Counted from the first letter of the stretch, positions 1 through 6,159 are shown. The stretch is 8,398 nucleotides of DNA from Prevotellaceae bacterium (GCA_031278495.1 JAITKG010000182.1:1-8398); one strand, 5' to 3'. Numbers and translations: made by a program. Notes: generated from the sequence alone by a model not told the origin.

Positions 1-680
1 TGATTATCCCTGCTATCTTTAATATATGCTTCCCAATTCTGTGCGCCGGTTGGTCTGTGTCCGCAAAGGTGTGTAGCATCACGGTATAAATCGCTGCCGG
101 TATAAGGACAAAAGTTGCTTGGACATTCCGTTTTATCGGTTAAAGTTATGGCGGCAATAGTTAAAGATGCTGCCGGTAATGTTTTTCCCGTTACTGTTTG
201 GGTACTTCCATCCGCTGCTTTTAAGATAAACGGCGGCGTTCCCTGCAATGTATATGTCCCGTTATTTGCTATAACAAATGGCGGGCAGTCGGAAGCATAA
301 GCGCACCAATTAAAAGTGGTATTTGCCGGTATGTTCGTTAGTGTTACTGTTACCGTTGCAGCGTAACTTCCGGATGTAGCGCCCTGTAACCAGAAACCTT
401 TATTGGTTTCCGCTGCAACTGTTCCGGACGAAGGATTGGCAACAGTAGCGCGTGTCCATGTGCCGGAAGGCTGGTTATTTTCTATTTTGATAAAATCAAC
501 CCATAACCAGATTTTGGAATTATGGCAAGCGCCTTCGGGAATAGCATTCCACGATACGCGGAATTGCACGGCTGGCGCAGTGTAAGTCGCGCCGAGCAGC
601 TCGATGTTAATGTGGCTTTGTGCAAAAGCAGAAAAGCCCAATCCCATAAGGGAAAGAAAAGAAAGAAGCATTTTTTTCAT
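1..680 (-). CDS. Secreted protein, probable start of a FISUMP-type domain (3' end outside window)
   Basis: The frame is open for 226 codons from an ATG at 680 to the window edge, with no stop. Residues 1-20 form a clear Sec signal peptide (MKKMLLSFLSLMGLGFSAFA, likely cut before QS). Residues 21-155 read as a beta-rich, Trp/Thr/Asn-rich extracellular region with cysteines at 52, 126 and 132. From about residue 185 the sequence becomes Cys-rich (C186, C191, C206) and ends NWEAYIKDSRDN. As I recall the family, this resembles the lead-in to FISUMP (Fibrobacter succinogenes major paralogous) domains, whose core would lie beyond the window. The product is therefore probably exported to the periplasm or cell surface, but its function is unknown. 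The start is followed at once by Lys-Lys and the hydrophobic core, and no Shine-Dalgarno is visible, as is normal for the phylum. The FISUMP link is from memory and moderate in confidence; the coding call is firm. Confidence 0.8.
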   Translation of the reverse strand, partial: MKKMLLSFLSLMGLGFSAFAQSHINIELLGATYTAPAVQFRVSWNAIPEGACHNSKIWLWVDFIKIENNQPSGTWTRATVANPSSGTVAAETNKGFWLQGATSGSYAATVTVTLTNIPANTTFNWCAYASDCPPFVIANNGTYTLQGTPPFILKAADGSTQTVTGKTLPAASLTIAAITLTDKTECPSNFCPYTGSDLYRDATHLCGHRPTGAQNWEAYIKDSRDN

Positions 681-750
681 AAAATTTAATTTTTTAGTTG
701 TTATTATTTTTTGCAGCTCCGGGATTGTTTTATATACGTACCCACAAACA

Positions 751-783
751 CAAACTTTTTTATAAAACAACCCCTCGCTGCAA
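751..783 (-). promoter_or_regulatory. Weak candidate promoter for the secreted protein
   Basis: On the minus strand AAAGTTTG (758-751) is one mismatch from the Bacteroidota -7 box TAnnTTTG. A TTG lies at 783-781, 22 bases upstream. It would start transcription roughly 65 bases before the ATG. The stronger match for driving this gene lies further upstream at 1109-1139. Confidence 0.25.
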
Positions 784-833
784 GTTTTTATCCGCTGCCA
801 TTTATTGCAAAACATTCTGTTAAATAATTTCTG

Positions 834-1081
834 CAATTTGTTTCTTTAACTTTTATGGTGACTTTTTCCTTATTCTACAAAAACAATAAGAGCGGAAATG
901 GATACAATGCCTACTACTCATTGAGGTTATTGGCAACCTATAAACGTGTAAGCAAAACAACCAATGTCCACTCTTAACATGATTGCTTTCACTTATATTC
1001 ACATTTATTTTTGGATATTGCCAATATTCCAATGAGTAGAATAAAAGTTAAAGCGATATATTTTTGATATATCAATTTGTT
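834..1081. repeat. Long nested inverted repeat, possible MITE-like element or structured RNA
   Basis: CTTTAACTTTTAT at 844-856 is the exact reverse complement of 1041-1053. ATTCTAC at 872-878 complements 1035-1041. CTACTCATTG plus ATTGGCAA (within 914-936) complements 1018-1039 with a small mismatch patch. GTGTAAGCAA at 946-955 pairs with 983-992 at 9 of 10 positions. Together these make a long imperfect hairpin whose apex is near 956-982. The left arm carries two extra blocks of about 17 and 36-40 bases that the right arm lacks. CAATTTGTT occurs at 834-842 and again at 1073-1081, flanking the structure like a target-site duplication. No transposase frame is present. It could be a miniature inverted-repeat element, a decayed element end, or the leader RNA made from the promoter at 1109-1139. 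Confidence 0.55.
1055..1073. other. Small AT-rich hairpin
   Basis: GATATAT (1055-1061) pairs perfectly with ATATATC (1067-1073) around a 5-base loop. Neither side is followed by a convincing U-tract, so it is not called a terminator. It sits just outside the long inverted repeat and just downstream of the boxA-like element on the minus strand. Confidence 0.4.
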
Positions 1082-1094
1082 ATTTCAAAGAGCA
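1078..1094 (-). promoter_or_regulatory. boxA-like antitermination element
   Basis: Read on the minus strand this is TGCTCTTTGAAATAACA. It resembles the boxA sequence (TGCTCTTTAACA in E. coli rRNA leaders) and the GTTCTTTGAA element I recall from Bacteroidota rRNA leaders. It starts about 15 bases downstream of the -7 box of the promoter at 1109-1139, where a leader boxA would be expected. No rRNA gene follows. A chance match in AT-rich DNA cannot be excluded. Confidence 0.35.
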
Positions 1095-1108
1095 TTTTAT
1101 TCGTGATG

Positions 1109-1139
1109 CAAATATATTACTTTATTTTTTATCTACAAA
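1109..1139 (-). promoter_or_regulatory. Canonical Bacteroidota promoter, leftward
   Basis: The minus strand has TTTG (1139-1136), a 19-base spacer, and TATATTTG (1116-1109), matching both the -33 TTTG and -7 TAnnTTTG elements at the expected distance. Transcription would begin near 1100-1104 and run left through the boxA-like sequence and inverted repeat. If it continues to the secreted protein at 680, the leader would be about 420 bases. The only gene downstream on this strand is that protein, so this is either its promoter with a very long leader or the promoter of an independent noncoding RNA. Confidence 0.55.
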
Positions 1140-1171
1140 TTTTTTTTGCGTAGCTCGCCATCTGCGCTTTC

Positions 1172-1192
1172 TAATTTCTAAATTCCTAGTAT
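1172..1192. repeat. Degenerate heptad repeat at the glycosyltransferase stop
   Basis: Plus-strand units TAATTTC, TAAATTCC and TAGTATCC follow one another, an imperfect version of the NNTAATT heptads seen at 2246-2280. The TAG stop of the glycosyltransferase (1180-1178) and its last residues (LGI) are encoded within it. Confidence 0.45.
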
Positions 1193-2194
1193 CCGGCTTG
1201 CCGCTTCTATAATTTGCTTTGGTTTGATGGAGCGAAGGCACAGGTAATTTCCCAAGAAACAAGGCTTGTTGCCAAAAATAGCGCAGGGGCGGCAAGGTAA
1301 GGCAATGCCTATGGCGTTTTCCGGCGCTTGTTGCCAGCCGTAAAATCCTGCATACGGATGCGTCGCTCCCCACACGGAAACCACCGGCGTGCCTACGAAT
1401 GAAGCCAAGTGCATATTTGCCGAATCCATCGTAATCATCACCGGCAATTGTTGCATCAACGCCAATTCATCGTGCAGGCTTAACCGTCCGGCGACCGCAT
1501 GTACATTCGGATAGCGGTATTCCCATTGTTCCATTATGCTGCTTTCAGCCACCGAGCCGAAAAGGAAAACAGTTATTCCCCGCGTCAAGGCAAAGTGCGC
1601 TACTATCTGCTCCGCCTGTTCCAACGGGTAAATTTTCCCTTTATGTTTTGCGAATGGCGCGACGCCGACAGCTATTTCAGGCACGCAGGGCAGGTCATTT
1701 TGAAATTCCGGCAGGCGGTAAGGCGTATCGGGCGGAAGTTTTGCGCCGGCACATTTTTCCAGTACGTCGCAATAACGTTCAAAGGTTGTTTTGAGCGGGC
1801 GGAATTTTTTCCGGCGGCGGCGTGTAAGCGCTTTTTTTTCCCACAATCCTTTTTTTATAAAATAAACGCGTTTCCCGCAGCCCGCAAAGAAGAAGCGGAG
1901 TATCACGGAGCGCAGTACATTATGGATATCTGCAATCACATCGGGCTTTTGGGCGCGCAGTACCTTAAACAATTTCCATAACCCGCGCAGCCCGCGGTAA
2001 TCAATGTACACATTCGCCCCGATGAATTGTAAATTGGGCAAGCCTTCGAATAACGGTTGCAGGAAAGGTTGCGAAACCATCGTAAACCGTATGGCGGGAA
2101 ACTGTTCGGCGAATTGCCGCACCACCGGCGCCGCCATTGCCACATCGCCAATAGCGGAAAAACGAATAATCAATATGTGCTTTGAATAGTTCAA
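1178..2194 (-). CDS. Glycosyltransferase family 9 (heptosyltransferase-like)
   Basis: This 338-residue protein is a GT-B fold transferase of the family that adds heptose or related sugars to lipopolysaccharide core or other surface glycans on the cytoplasmic face of the inner membrane. The N-terminal half opens with the family hallmark ILIIRFSAIGDV (residues 7-18). The nucleotide-sugar-binding half carries GVAPFAKHKGKIYP (177-190) and ITMDSANMHLASFVGTP (254-270), followed by VWGATHPYAGFYGW (274-287). A late cysteine cluster (C301, C304, C312, C319) is common in this subgroup. The start is TTG at 2194. The upstream frame reaches a stop without any ATG, and this TTG places five residues before the conserved strand, a normal spacing. 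The gene lies 66 bases downstream of the S41 protease on the same strand, probably co-transcribed. The sugar donor and acceptor cannot be told from sequence, and membership in an LPS pathway is inferred from the family. Confidence 0.92.
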   Translation of the reverse strand: MNYSKHILIIRFSAIGDVAMAAPVVRQFAEQFPAIRFTMVSQPFLQPLFEGLPNLQFIGANVYIDYRGLRGLWKLFKVLRAQKPDVIADIHNVLRSVILRFFFAGCGKRVYFIKKGLWEKKALTRRRRKKFRPLKTTFERYCDVLEKCAGAKLPPDTPYRLPEFQNDLPCVPEIAVGVAPFAKHKGKIYPLEQAEQIVAHFALTRGITVFLFGSVAESSIMEQWEYRYPNVHAVAGRLSLHDELALMQQLPVMITMDSANMHLASFVGTPVVSVWGATHPYAGFYGWQQAPENAIGIALPCRPCAIFGNKPCFLGNYLCLRSIKPKQIIEAASRILGI

Positions 2195-2233
2195 GATTTC
2201 AAGATTTAAAAATTCAAAGATTTAAAAATTTCA
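2191..2233. repeat. AT-rich tandem repeat upstream of the glycosyltransferase
   Basis: On the minus strand a 15-16-base unit AATTTTTAAATCTTTG is followed by a near copy, then by two copies of ATCTTGAA. The TTG start codon of the glycosyltransferase lies in the last ATCTTGAA unit, so expansion or slippage of this tract could alter the start region. Confidence 0.55.
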
Positions 2234-2245
2234 GCGTGCCGCAAC

Positions 2246-2280
2246 CGTAATTCTTAATTCCTAATTTTTAATTCCTAATT
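2246..2280. repeat. Five heptanucleotide repeats of NNTAATT
   Basis: TAATT occurs at 2248, 2255, 2262, 2269 and 2276, a strict 7-base period over five units whose two spacer bases vary (CG, CT, CC, TT, CC). On the coding strand the units read AATTANN. The TAG stop of the S41 protease (2263-2261) and the codons for its last residues (LGIKN) come from these units. Confidence 0.75.
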
Positions 2281-3910
2281 CTCTCTTGTAGGCTTCCGGG
2301 TCGTTCAGCAAGTTGACGGCGGCTTCCGCTTGGTTGTCGTGGCGCAGCATGGAACGGAAACGCCCTTCGTCGTAATAGTACCGCGCGCAAATTTCATTTT
2401 CTAATAACTGTTGCAATTCGGGACGGAAAAGTAACAGCTTGCTTCGCTTGTCGTGGCTGATTTTGGCGTGCAGCGTATCCAGTTCTGCTTTGGCGGTGTC
2501 GTATAAATGTTCGGCTTTTATAGCGGCTTCCAGTTGCGCCAATAATAATTCGGTGGTGGTGCGGTCGTCGAAAGGCTTTCCGGCGGCGTATTGCACAAAG
2601 TCATTGTATTCTTCATCGGTCAGGCGGAAGTCTTCCGGTGCGGCAATCGTGGGACGCCCGGCAAAGTAGCGTACCGAAAAATCATGCAGCATATCGCGTG
2701 CGGCAATGTCGTAGGTGATTTTTGCATACGACTGCGGCTCCGACAGGATATCCGGCGTGATGCCGCCGCCGTCGTACACGGTACGCCCGTTCTTTGTTTT
2801 GAATGGTCGGATAAGCGAATCGGGAATTTGCCCGACGCTGCCGTCGGCATTCCGGTGGCTATAGTCAATCGCTTGTATGCAGCGGCCGCTGGGGATATAG
2901 TATTTTGCCGTAGTAATTTTCAATTGCGCATTATATCCCAAATCGCGCACAGTTTGTACCAGTCCTTTTCCGAATGTGCGGGAGCCGATAATTACGGCGC
3001 GGTCTAAATCCTGCAACGAGCCGGCGACAATCTCCGCCGCCGATGCAGAAAGGTTATTTACCAGCACGGCTATGGGTATTTCCGTATCCAACGGCAATTC
3101 TTTGGTTTTATAGACCCTGTCGAATTGTTTGATTCGCCCGCGTGACGCCACCACTTCCGTGTTGCGGGGAACAAACAGCCCCACGATGTTCACAGCTTCA
3201 TCCAGCGAGCCGCCGCTGTTGGAGCGCAGGTCGATAACCAGTTTCTTCAATGCGCCGGTTTTTTGCAACGCCATAAACGCATTTTTGAAATCGCGGCTAC
3301 CATCTTTAGTAAATGACGACAGGCGAATATAACCAATACTGTCTGCCAACAGTCCGGCATACGTCACGTCGGCAATACGAATGCGGTCGCGTGTCAGGGT
3401 CAGGGTTAATGTGTCATTGCCGCGCAGTTTCTCTACTTTCAGCGTAATGGTAGTGCCAACGGCGCCTTTCAGCCGTTTACTGGCGGTTGGCAAGTCCATG
3501 TCAGCGGTAGCGTCGCCGTCGATTTCGAGGATTTTATCCCCCGCTACCAACCCCGCCTTGTCGGCGGGAAAGCCTTTGTATGGCTCGGAAATGACGACGC
3601 CTCCCGGCGCTTTTTTTATCAGCGCGCCCATGCCGCCATACTGCCCGGTCAGCATAATATCAAAATCCCCAGCTATTTCTTCCGGAATATACGCCGTATA
3701 AGGGTCAAGGCTTTCGAGCATGCTTCCGATGCCGGTAGTCACTAATTTTTCCACCTCAATACTGTCCACATAAAACAGCGACAGCTCGCGCAACAAGGAA
3801 TGGAAAATCTCTAAACTCTGCACCGCCTTAAAATCCTTCGACTGCGCAAAAGAAAATACGGACAAAACAACAAAAACGCCCGTAATGATTGAATTGCGTA
3901 AAAAATTCAT
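2261..3910 (-). CDS. S41 family C-terminal processing peptidase (CtpA-like), with PDZ domain
   Basis: This is a 549-residue exported serine protease of the CtpA/Prc group, which cleaves proteins near their C-termini in the periplasm. Residues 1-22 form a signal peptide. A helical region with LDPYTAYI (68-75) follows. A PDZ substrate-binding domain spans about 85-165, with GDKILEIDG at 124-132. The S41 catalytic core runs from about 190 to 390 and includes GYIRLSSF (193-200), VIDLRSNSGGSLDEA (225-239) and NNLSASAAEIVAG (285-297). The catalytic dyad is Ser290 and Lys315 (RTFGKG), spaced 25 residues apart as in the family, with Gln319 completing the triad. About 150 further residues form a helical C-terminal extension typical of long Bacteroidota versions. 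The ATG at 3910 directly precedes the signal peptide. A -7 box lies 25 bases upstream, and the glycosyltransferase follows. The last residues come from a heptad repeat. Biological substrates are not evident. Confidence 0.95.
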   Translation of the reverse strand: MNFLRNSIITGVFVVLSVFSFAQSKDFKAVQSLEIFHSLLRELSLFYVDSIEVEKLVTTGIGSMLESLDPYTAYIPEEIAGDFDIMLTGQYGGMGALIKKAPGGVVISEPYKGFPADKAGLVAGDKILEIDGDATADMDLPTASKRLKGAVGTTITLKVEKLRGNDTLTLTLTRDRIRIADVTYAGLLADSIGYIRLSSFTKDGSRDFKNAFMALQKTGALKKLVIDLRSNSGGSLDEAVNIVGLFVPRNTEVVASRGRIKQFDRVYKTKELPLDTEIPIAVLVNNLSASAAEIVAGSLQDLDRAVIIGSRTFGKGLVQTVRDLGYNAQLKITTAKYYIPSGRCIQAIDYSHRNADGSVGQIPDSLIRPFKTKNGRTVYDGGGITPDILSEPQSYAKITYDIAARDMLHDFSVRYFAGRPTIAAPEDFRLTDEEYNDFVQYAAGKPFDDRTTTELLLAQLEAAIKAEHLYDTAKAELDTLHAKISHDKRSKLLLFRPELQQLLENEICARYYYDEGRFRSMLRHDNQAEAAVNLLNDPEAYKRELGIKN

Positions 3911-3934
3911 TGCTATAAGTGTTTAATTGAGGTG

Positions 3935-3942
3935 CAAAGATA
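3935..3942 (-). promoter_or_regulatory. -7 promoter box of the S41 protease
   Basis: The minus strand reads TATCTTTG, an exact match to TAnnTTTG, 25 bases before the protease ATG. This gives a short untranslated leader. No clear TTTG is found 19-21 bases further upstream, so the -33 element is weak or absent. It probably drives both the protease and the glycosyltransferase. Confidence 0.6.
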
Positions 3943-3948
3943 GCAAAA

Positions 3949-3970
3949 AAACAGTAAACAGTAGCAGTAG
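3949..3970. repeat. Short AAACAGT/AGCAGT tandem repeat
   Basis: AAACAGT occurs twice in tandem (3949-3955 and 3956-3962), followed by AGCAGT and AGCA. It lies immediately upstream of the protease -7 box, where a -33 element would be expected. It is the third family of short degenerate repeats in the spacers of this window. Confidence 0.45.
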
Positions 3971-4124
3971 CAATAAACAATGGCAGTATTGCCGTCTGTT
4001 TTAACTGGCGGCGGGTAATTTCAAGTATCTGTATTATTCAAAGTGAAAAAACAGGTACTTTCAATGGTTCGTTGGTAAGTTCAATCAGTCAATGCCACTT
4101 TTTTAGAAATTCAATGCATTTTGT

Positions 4125-4132
4125 TATTTTTG
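4125..4132 (+). promoter_or_regulatory. Candidate -7 box upstream of the small exported protein
   Basis: TATTTTTG matches TAnnTTTG exactly. No good -33 TTTG is visible about 20 bases upstream, and the resulting leader to the ATG at 4315 would be about 175 bases, so the assignment is tentative. Confidence 0.35.
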
Positions 4133-4314
4133 TGCCGGTTTTGTAAAGCAAATGCAGCGTTTCGGTGTTGTTTTGCATCTTATAAGAAAACACTATTTTT
4201 ATAAAGTTATGAAACCTTTCTTGTACCCCGCCCGCGCCGGTATCCAGCGTAAATAAGGGAGCTACAAAAACCGCTTTAATCAATTAAAATTACTAATCAT
4301 TAAAATTAAAAATT

Positions 4315-4623
4315 ATGAAAAAAACAATATTACAAACCGCCGCTATTTTGCTGATTATGGCAAGCGCTTTTACTTGCGCGAAAGAAAAAGAAGAATGGGT
4401 TGAGGCTATTATTTTAGACTTAGGAGACCCATCTGTAGATGGATGTGGTTGGGCTATTAAAATAAATAATATAATAAATATTCCTGAATATTTAGGCGAG
4501 GAATATAAACAAAATGAATTAAAAGTGATGATTGTATACGAAAACACATCTCAAATTTATCAATATCCTGGTTTCTCGGATATGAAATATAATAAAATTA
4601 TCATTAAACAAATTAAAAAATAG
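4315..4623 (+). CDS. Small exported or lipoprotein-like protein of unknown function
   Basis: This 102-residue protein begins with two lysines and a hydrophobic segment (residues 5-20) ending AFTC. Cys21 could be a lipidated cysteine, but the lipobox is poor (Phe and Thr at -2 and -1), so lipidation is uncertain. The mature part contains DPSVDGCGWAIKI (38-50), followed by PEYLGEEYKQNELKVMIVYE (57-76) and a Lys/Ile-rich end. I recall small Bacteroidota lipoproteins of unknown function with a similar CGW.IKI core and a Y.P..L....YK...L.V.V.YE stretch. Those usually have a second CG motif after the YE segment, which is missing here. The codons are more A+T-rich than in the neighbouring phosphatase. 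The ATG is preceded by an A+T-rich leader without Shine-Dalgarno. No function is proposed. Confidence 0.7.
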   Translation: MKKTILQTAAILLIMASAFTCAKEKEEWVEAIILDLGDPSVDGCGWAIKINNIINIPEYLGEEYKQNELKVMIVYENTSQIYQYPGFSDMKYNKIIIKQIKK

Positions 4624-4627
4624 AAAG

Positions 4628-4678
4628 ATGAAAAAGAAAATAATTTTTTGTGTATTATTTCTTATTATTATAATTTAA
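4628..4678 (+). pseudogene. 16-codon signal-peptide-like remnant
   Basis: The frame encodes MKKKIIFCVLFLIIII and then TAA, 4 bases after the stop of the preceding gene. It looks like the start of an exported protein: lysines, a hydrophobic run and one cysteine, cut off by a stop. Reading on in frame gives only twelve more codons before another stop. It may be the head of a lost second small lipoprotein, a tiny membrane peptide, or chance in A+T-rich DNA. Confidence 0.3.
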
Positions 4679-4695
4679 ATCCCGAAAATAAAGAG

Positions 4696-4703
4696 TAACT
4701 TTA
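4696..4703 (+). promoter_or_regulatory. Weak -7-like box before alkaline phosphatase
   Basis: TAACTTTA is one base from TAnnTTTG and lies 22 bases before the ATG. No -33 TTTG is found at 19-21 bases. The gene may instead be read from the promoter of the small upstream gene. Confidence 0.3.
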
Positions 4704-4724
4704 CGCCAAATAAATAATATAAAT

Positions 4725-5954
4725 ATGAAACAAAAAATCCTTTTAGTAGCGGTCGTTATTGGTTGCACTATTTTCTCTGCGTGCACCACAACGGTTCAAC
4801 ACCCCAAATATGTGTTTTTATTCATCGGCGACGGCATGGGGCTGGCGCACGTAACGCTCACCGAAGACTATATTGCCGCCAAAAACGGTATACACGGCAA
4901 CGGCAATGTATCTTTTACGCAATTTCCTGTTACCGGTTTGGTAACTACCTATTCGGCAAATACGCTGGTCACCTGTTCATCGGCGGCAGCCACAGCGCTT
5001 TCCACAGGACATAAAACGAATAATAATATGATGGGTATTGCGCCGGATAGCGTTACGCATTTTGCATCCGTTACCTATCCTTTATACCATGCGGGATACA
5101 AGATAGGCGTCGCCACCAGCGTAAGTATCGACCATGCTACGCCGGGCGCTTTTTACGCTACTTCCTTGTCGCGTAGCAATTATTACGACATTGCATCCCA
5201 AGCCGCTGCCACCGGTTTTGACTTCTTTGCCGGCAGCGGATTTGTCTATCCAAAAGGAAAAAATAACGACCAGGCAAGTATTTATGAACAACTGGAAACG
5301 GCCGGTTACCGCATTGTGCGCGGTACTGAAGGCGCAGCGCAACTGGACGGCGGCGATGGAAAAATCGTACTCGTACAAGCCGAAAGCGAAAAAGAACGCC
5401 GGCGGCTACCCTATGCTATTGACCGTAAAGAAGGCGATTTGACTTTACCGCAAATTACGCAAGCGGCTATCAAGGCATTGTACAACCCCAAAGGATTTTT
5501 TGCCATGATAGAAGGCGGCCAAATCGATTGGGCAGCCCACGCTAACGATGGTGCAACGATGATTCACGAAACGATTGACTTTTCGGAAGCGATAAAAATT
5601 GCAGTGGACTTTTACCACCAGCATCCCGGTGAAACGTTAATACTTGTTACCGCCGACCACGAAACCGGCGGCTTGTCGCTGGGGCGCGACGGGAAATATG
5701 CCGTCAATCCGCTGGCGTTCGATGAACAACAGCACTCGCTGGAGTATGAGTCAAACGATAGTACCATTGCCGCCGTGCAGGAAATAAACAGCAACGCATT
5801 TTGCGCATGGCCAACCAAAGGGCATACCGGCATTATGGTTCCCATTTACGCAATTGGCGCGGGCAGCGAACGCTTCAGCGGTAAATTGGATAATACCGAC
5901 ATTCCAAAACGTATTGCAGAACTGATGGGCGTGGAGTTTTCGGGATTGAAGTAA
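4725..5954 (+). CDS. Alkaline phosphatase, lipoprotein type
   Basis: This 409-residue phosphomonoesterase of the PhoA family releases phosphate from organic esters outside the cytoplasm. The signal peptide ends in a good lipobox with Cys20 (IFSAC), so the enzyme is probably anchored to a membrane. Active-site groups are all visible: Asp36 in FIGDGMG; nucleophile Ser85 in VTCSSAAATALSTG (82-95), where the Asp beside the E. coli nucleophile is Cys84; His137 and Thr139 in IDHATPGAF; Glu263, Asp268 and His272 in IEGGQIDWAAHAND; Asp311 and His312 in VTADHETGG; and His367 in TKGHTG. His137 sits where E. coli has Asp153, the variant known from mammalian enzymes. The length is normal for the family. 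The gene is preceded by weak promoter-like DNA and ends 24 bases before a strong terminator. No Pho-box was identified, so phosphate control is inferred only from the enzyme's role. Confidence 0.95.
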   Translation: MKQKILLVAVVIGCTIFSACTTTVQHPKYVFLFIGDGMGLAHVTLTEDYIAAKNGIHGNGNVSFTQFPVTGLVTTYSANTLVTCSSAAATALSTGHKTNNNMMGIAPDSVTHFASVTYPLYHAGYKIGVATSVSIDHATPGAFYATSLSRSNYYDIASQAAATGFDFFAGSGFVYPKGKNNDQASIYEQLETAGYRIVRGTEGAAQLDGGDGKIVLVQAESEKERRRLPYAIDRKEGDLTLPQITQAAIKALYNPKGFFAMIEGGQIDWAAHANDGATMIHETIDFSEAIKIAVDFYHQHPGETLILVTADHETGGLSLGRDGKYAVNPLAFDEQQHSLEYESNDSTIAAVQEINSNAFCAWPTKGHTGIMVPIYAIGAGSERFSGKLDNTDIPKRIAELMGVEFSGLK

Positions 5955-5977
5955 ACGGATTGTCCGCCGTGAAAAAT

Positions 5978-6011
5978 AAAAAGAGGCTGCTTTTTTAAAC
6001 AGCCTCTTTTT
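5978..6011. terminator. Bidirectional intrinsic terminator
   Basis: AAAAAGAGGCTG (5978-5989) pairs perfectly with CAGCCTCTTTTT (6000-6011) around a 10-base loop. The stem is flanked by A-runs on the left and T-runs on the right, so it works on both strands. It lies 24 bases after the phosphatase stop and 7 bases beyond the encoded CCA of the convergent initiator tRNA. Confidence 0.9.
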
Positions 6012-6017
6012 AAATTT

Positions 6018-6093
<76 letters not shown>

Positions 6094-6104
6094 ATTTGAT
6101 TTTG

Positions 6105-6136
6105 CAAAGGTAACCATTATTGCTTAATTGTGCAAA
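6105..6136 (-). promoter_or_regulatory. Promoter of the initiator tRNA
   Basis: TTTG (6136-6133), a 20-base spacer and TACCTTTG (6112-6105) on the minus strand match both Bacteroidota promoter elements exactly. Transcription would start a few bases before the mature 5' end at 6093. Confidence 0.8.
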
Positions 6137-6159
6137 TTTTTATAAAAAAAACTATCTTT
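6128..6159 (+). promoter_or_regulatory. Promoter of the PorP/SprF gene, overlapping the divergent tRNA promoter
   Basis: TTG (6128-6130), a 21-base spacer and TATCTTTA (6152-6159) match the consensus except for the last base. Transcription would start near 6165. This rules out the upstream in-frame TTG at 6120 and supports initiation at 6180. Its -33 region overlaps the -33 TTTG of the divergent tRNA promoter. Confidence 0.55.

Larger units (their letters stand above)
681..1177. other. Gene-free spacer with structured DNA
   Basis: About 500 bases without a convincing gene separate the glycosyltransferase stop from the start of the secreted protein; both genes are on the minus strand. Contents from right to left, in transcription order: a canonical minus-strand promoter (1109-1139), a boxA-like sequence (1078-1094), a short AT hairpin (1055-1073), a long nested inverted repeat (842-1054), and a featureless stretch (about 760-830). 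The short frames inside it have no recognisable protein character. Confidence 0.7.
3911..4314. other. Divergent intergenic region between the protease and the small exported protein
   Basis: About 400 bases lie between two divergently transcribed genes. They contain the protease -7 box (3935-3942), a short AAACAGT repeat (3949-3970), an imperfect stem (AAGTATCTG at 4023-4031 with CAGGTACTT at 4052-4060, 8 of 9 paired) and a plus-strand -7 box (4125-4132). A 64-codon minus-strand frame at 4089-4283 has no signal peptide or family signature and is not called. Confidence 0.6.

Noticed and set aside
842..1054. CRISPR array or tracrRNA
   Set aside because: The repeats are inverted, not regularly spaced direct repeats, and no cas gene is in the window.
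1499..1981. 160-codon plus-strand open frame
   Set aside because: It lies wholly antisense to the well-supported glycosyltransferase and its product has no family features.
2591..3007. 138-codon plus-strand open frame
   Set aside because: It is antisense to the S41 protease, whose catalytic motifs run through the same stretch.
4023..4060. Terminator at the AAGTATCTG/CAGGTACTT stem
   Set aside because: The loop is 20 bases, no U-tract follows, and no gene ends nearby.
4089..4283. 64-codon minus-strand open frame in the intergenic region
   Set aside because: It has no signal peptide, motif or upstream promoter, and it overlaps the candidate plus-strand -7 box.
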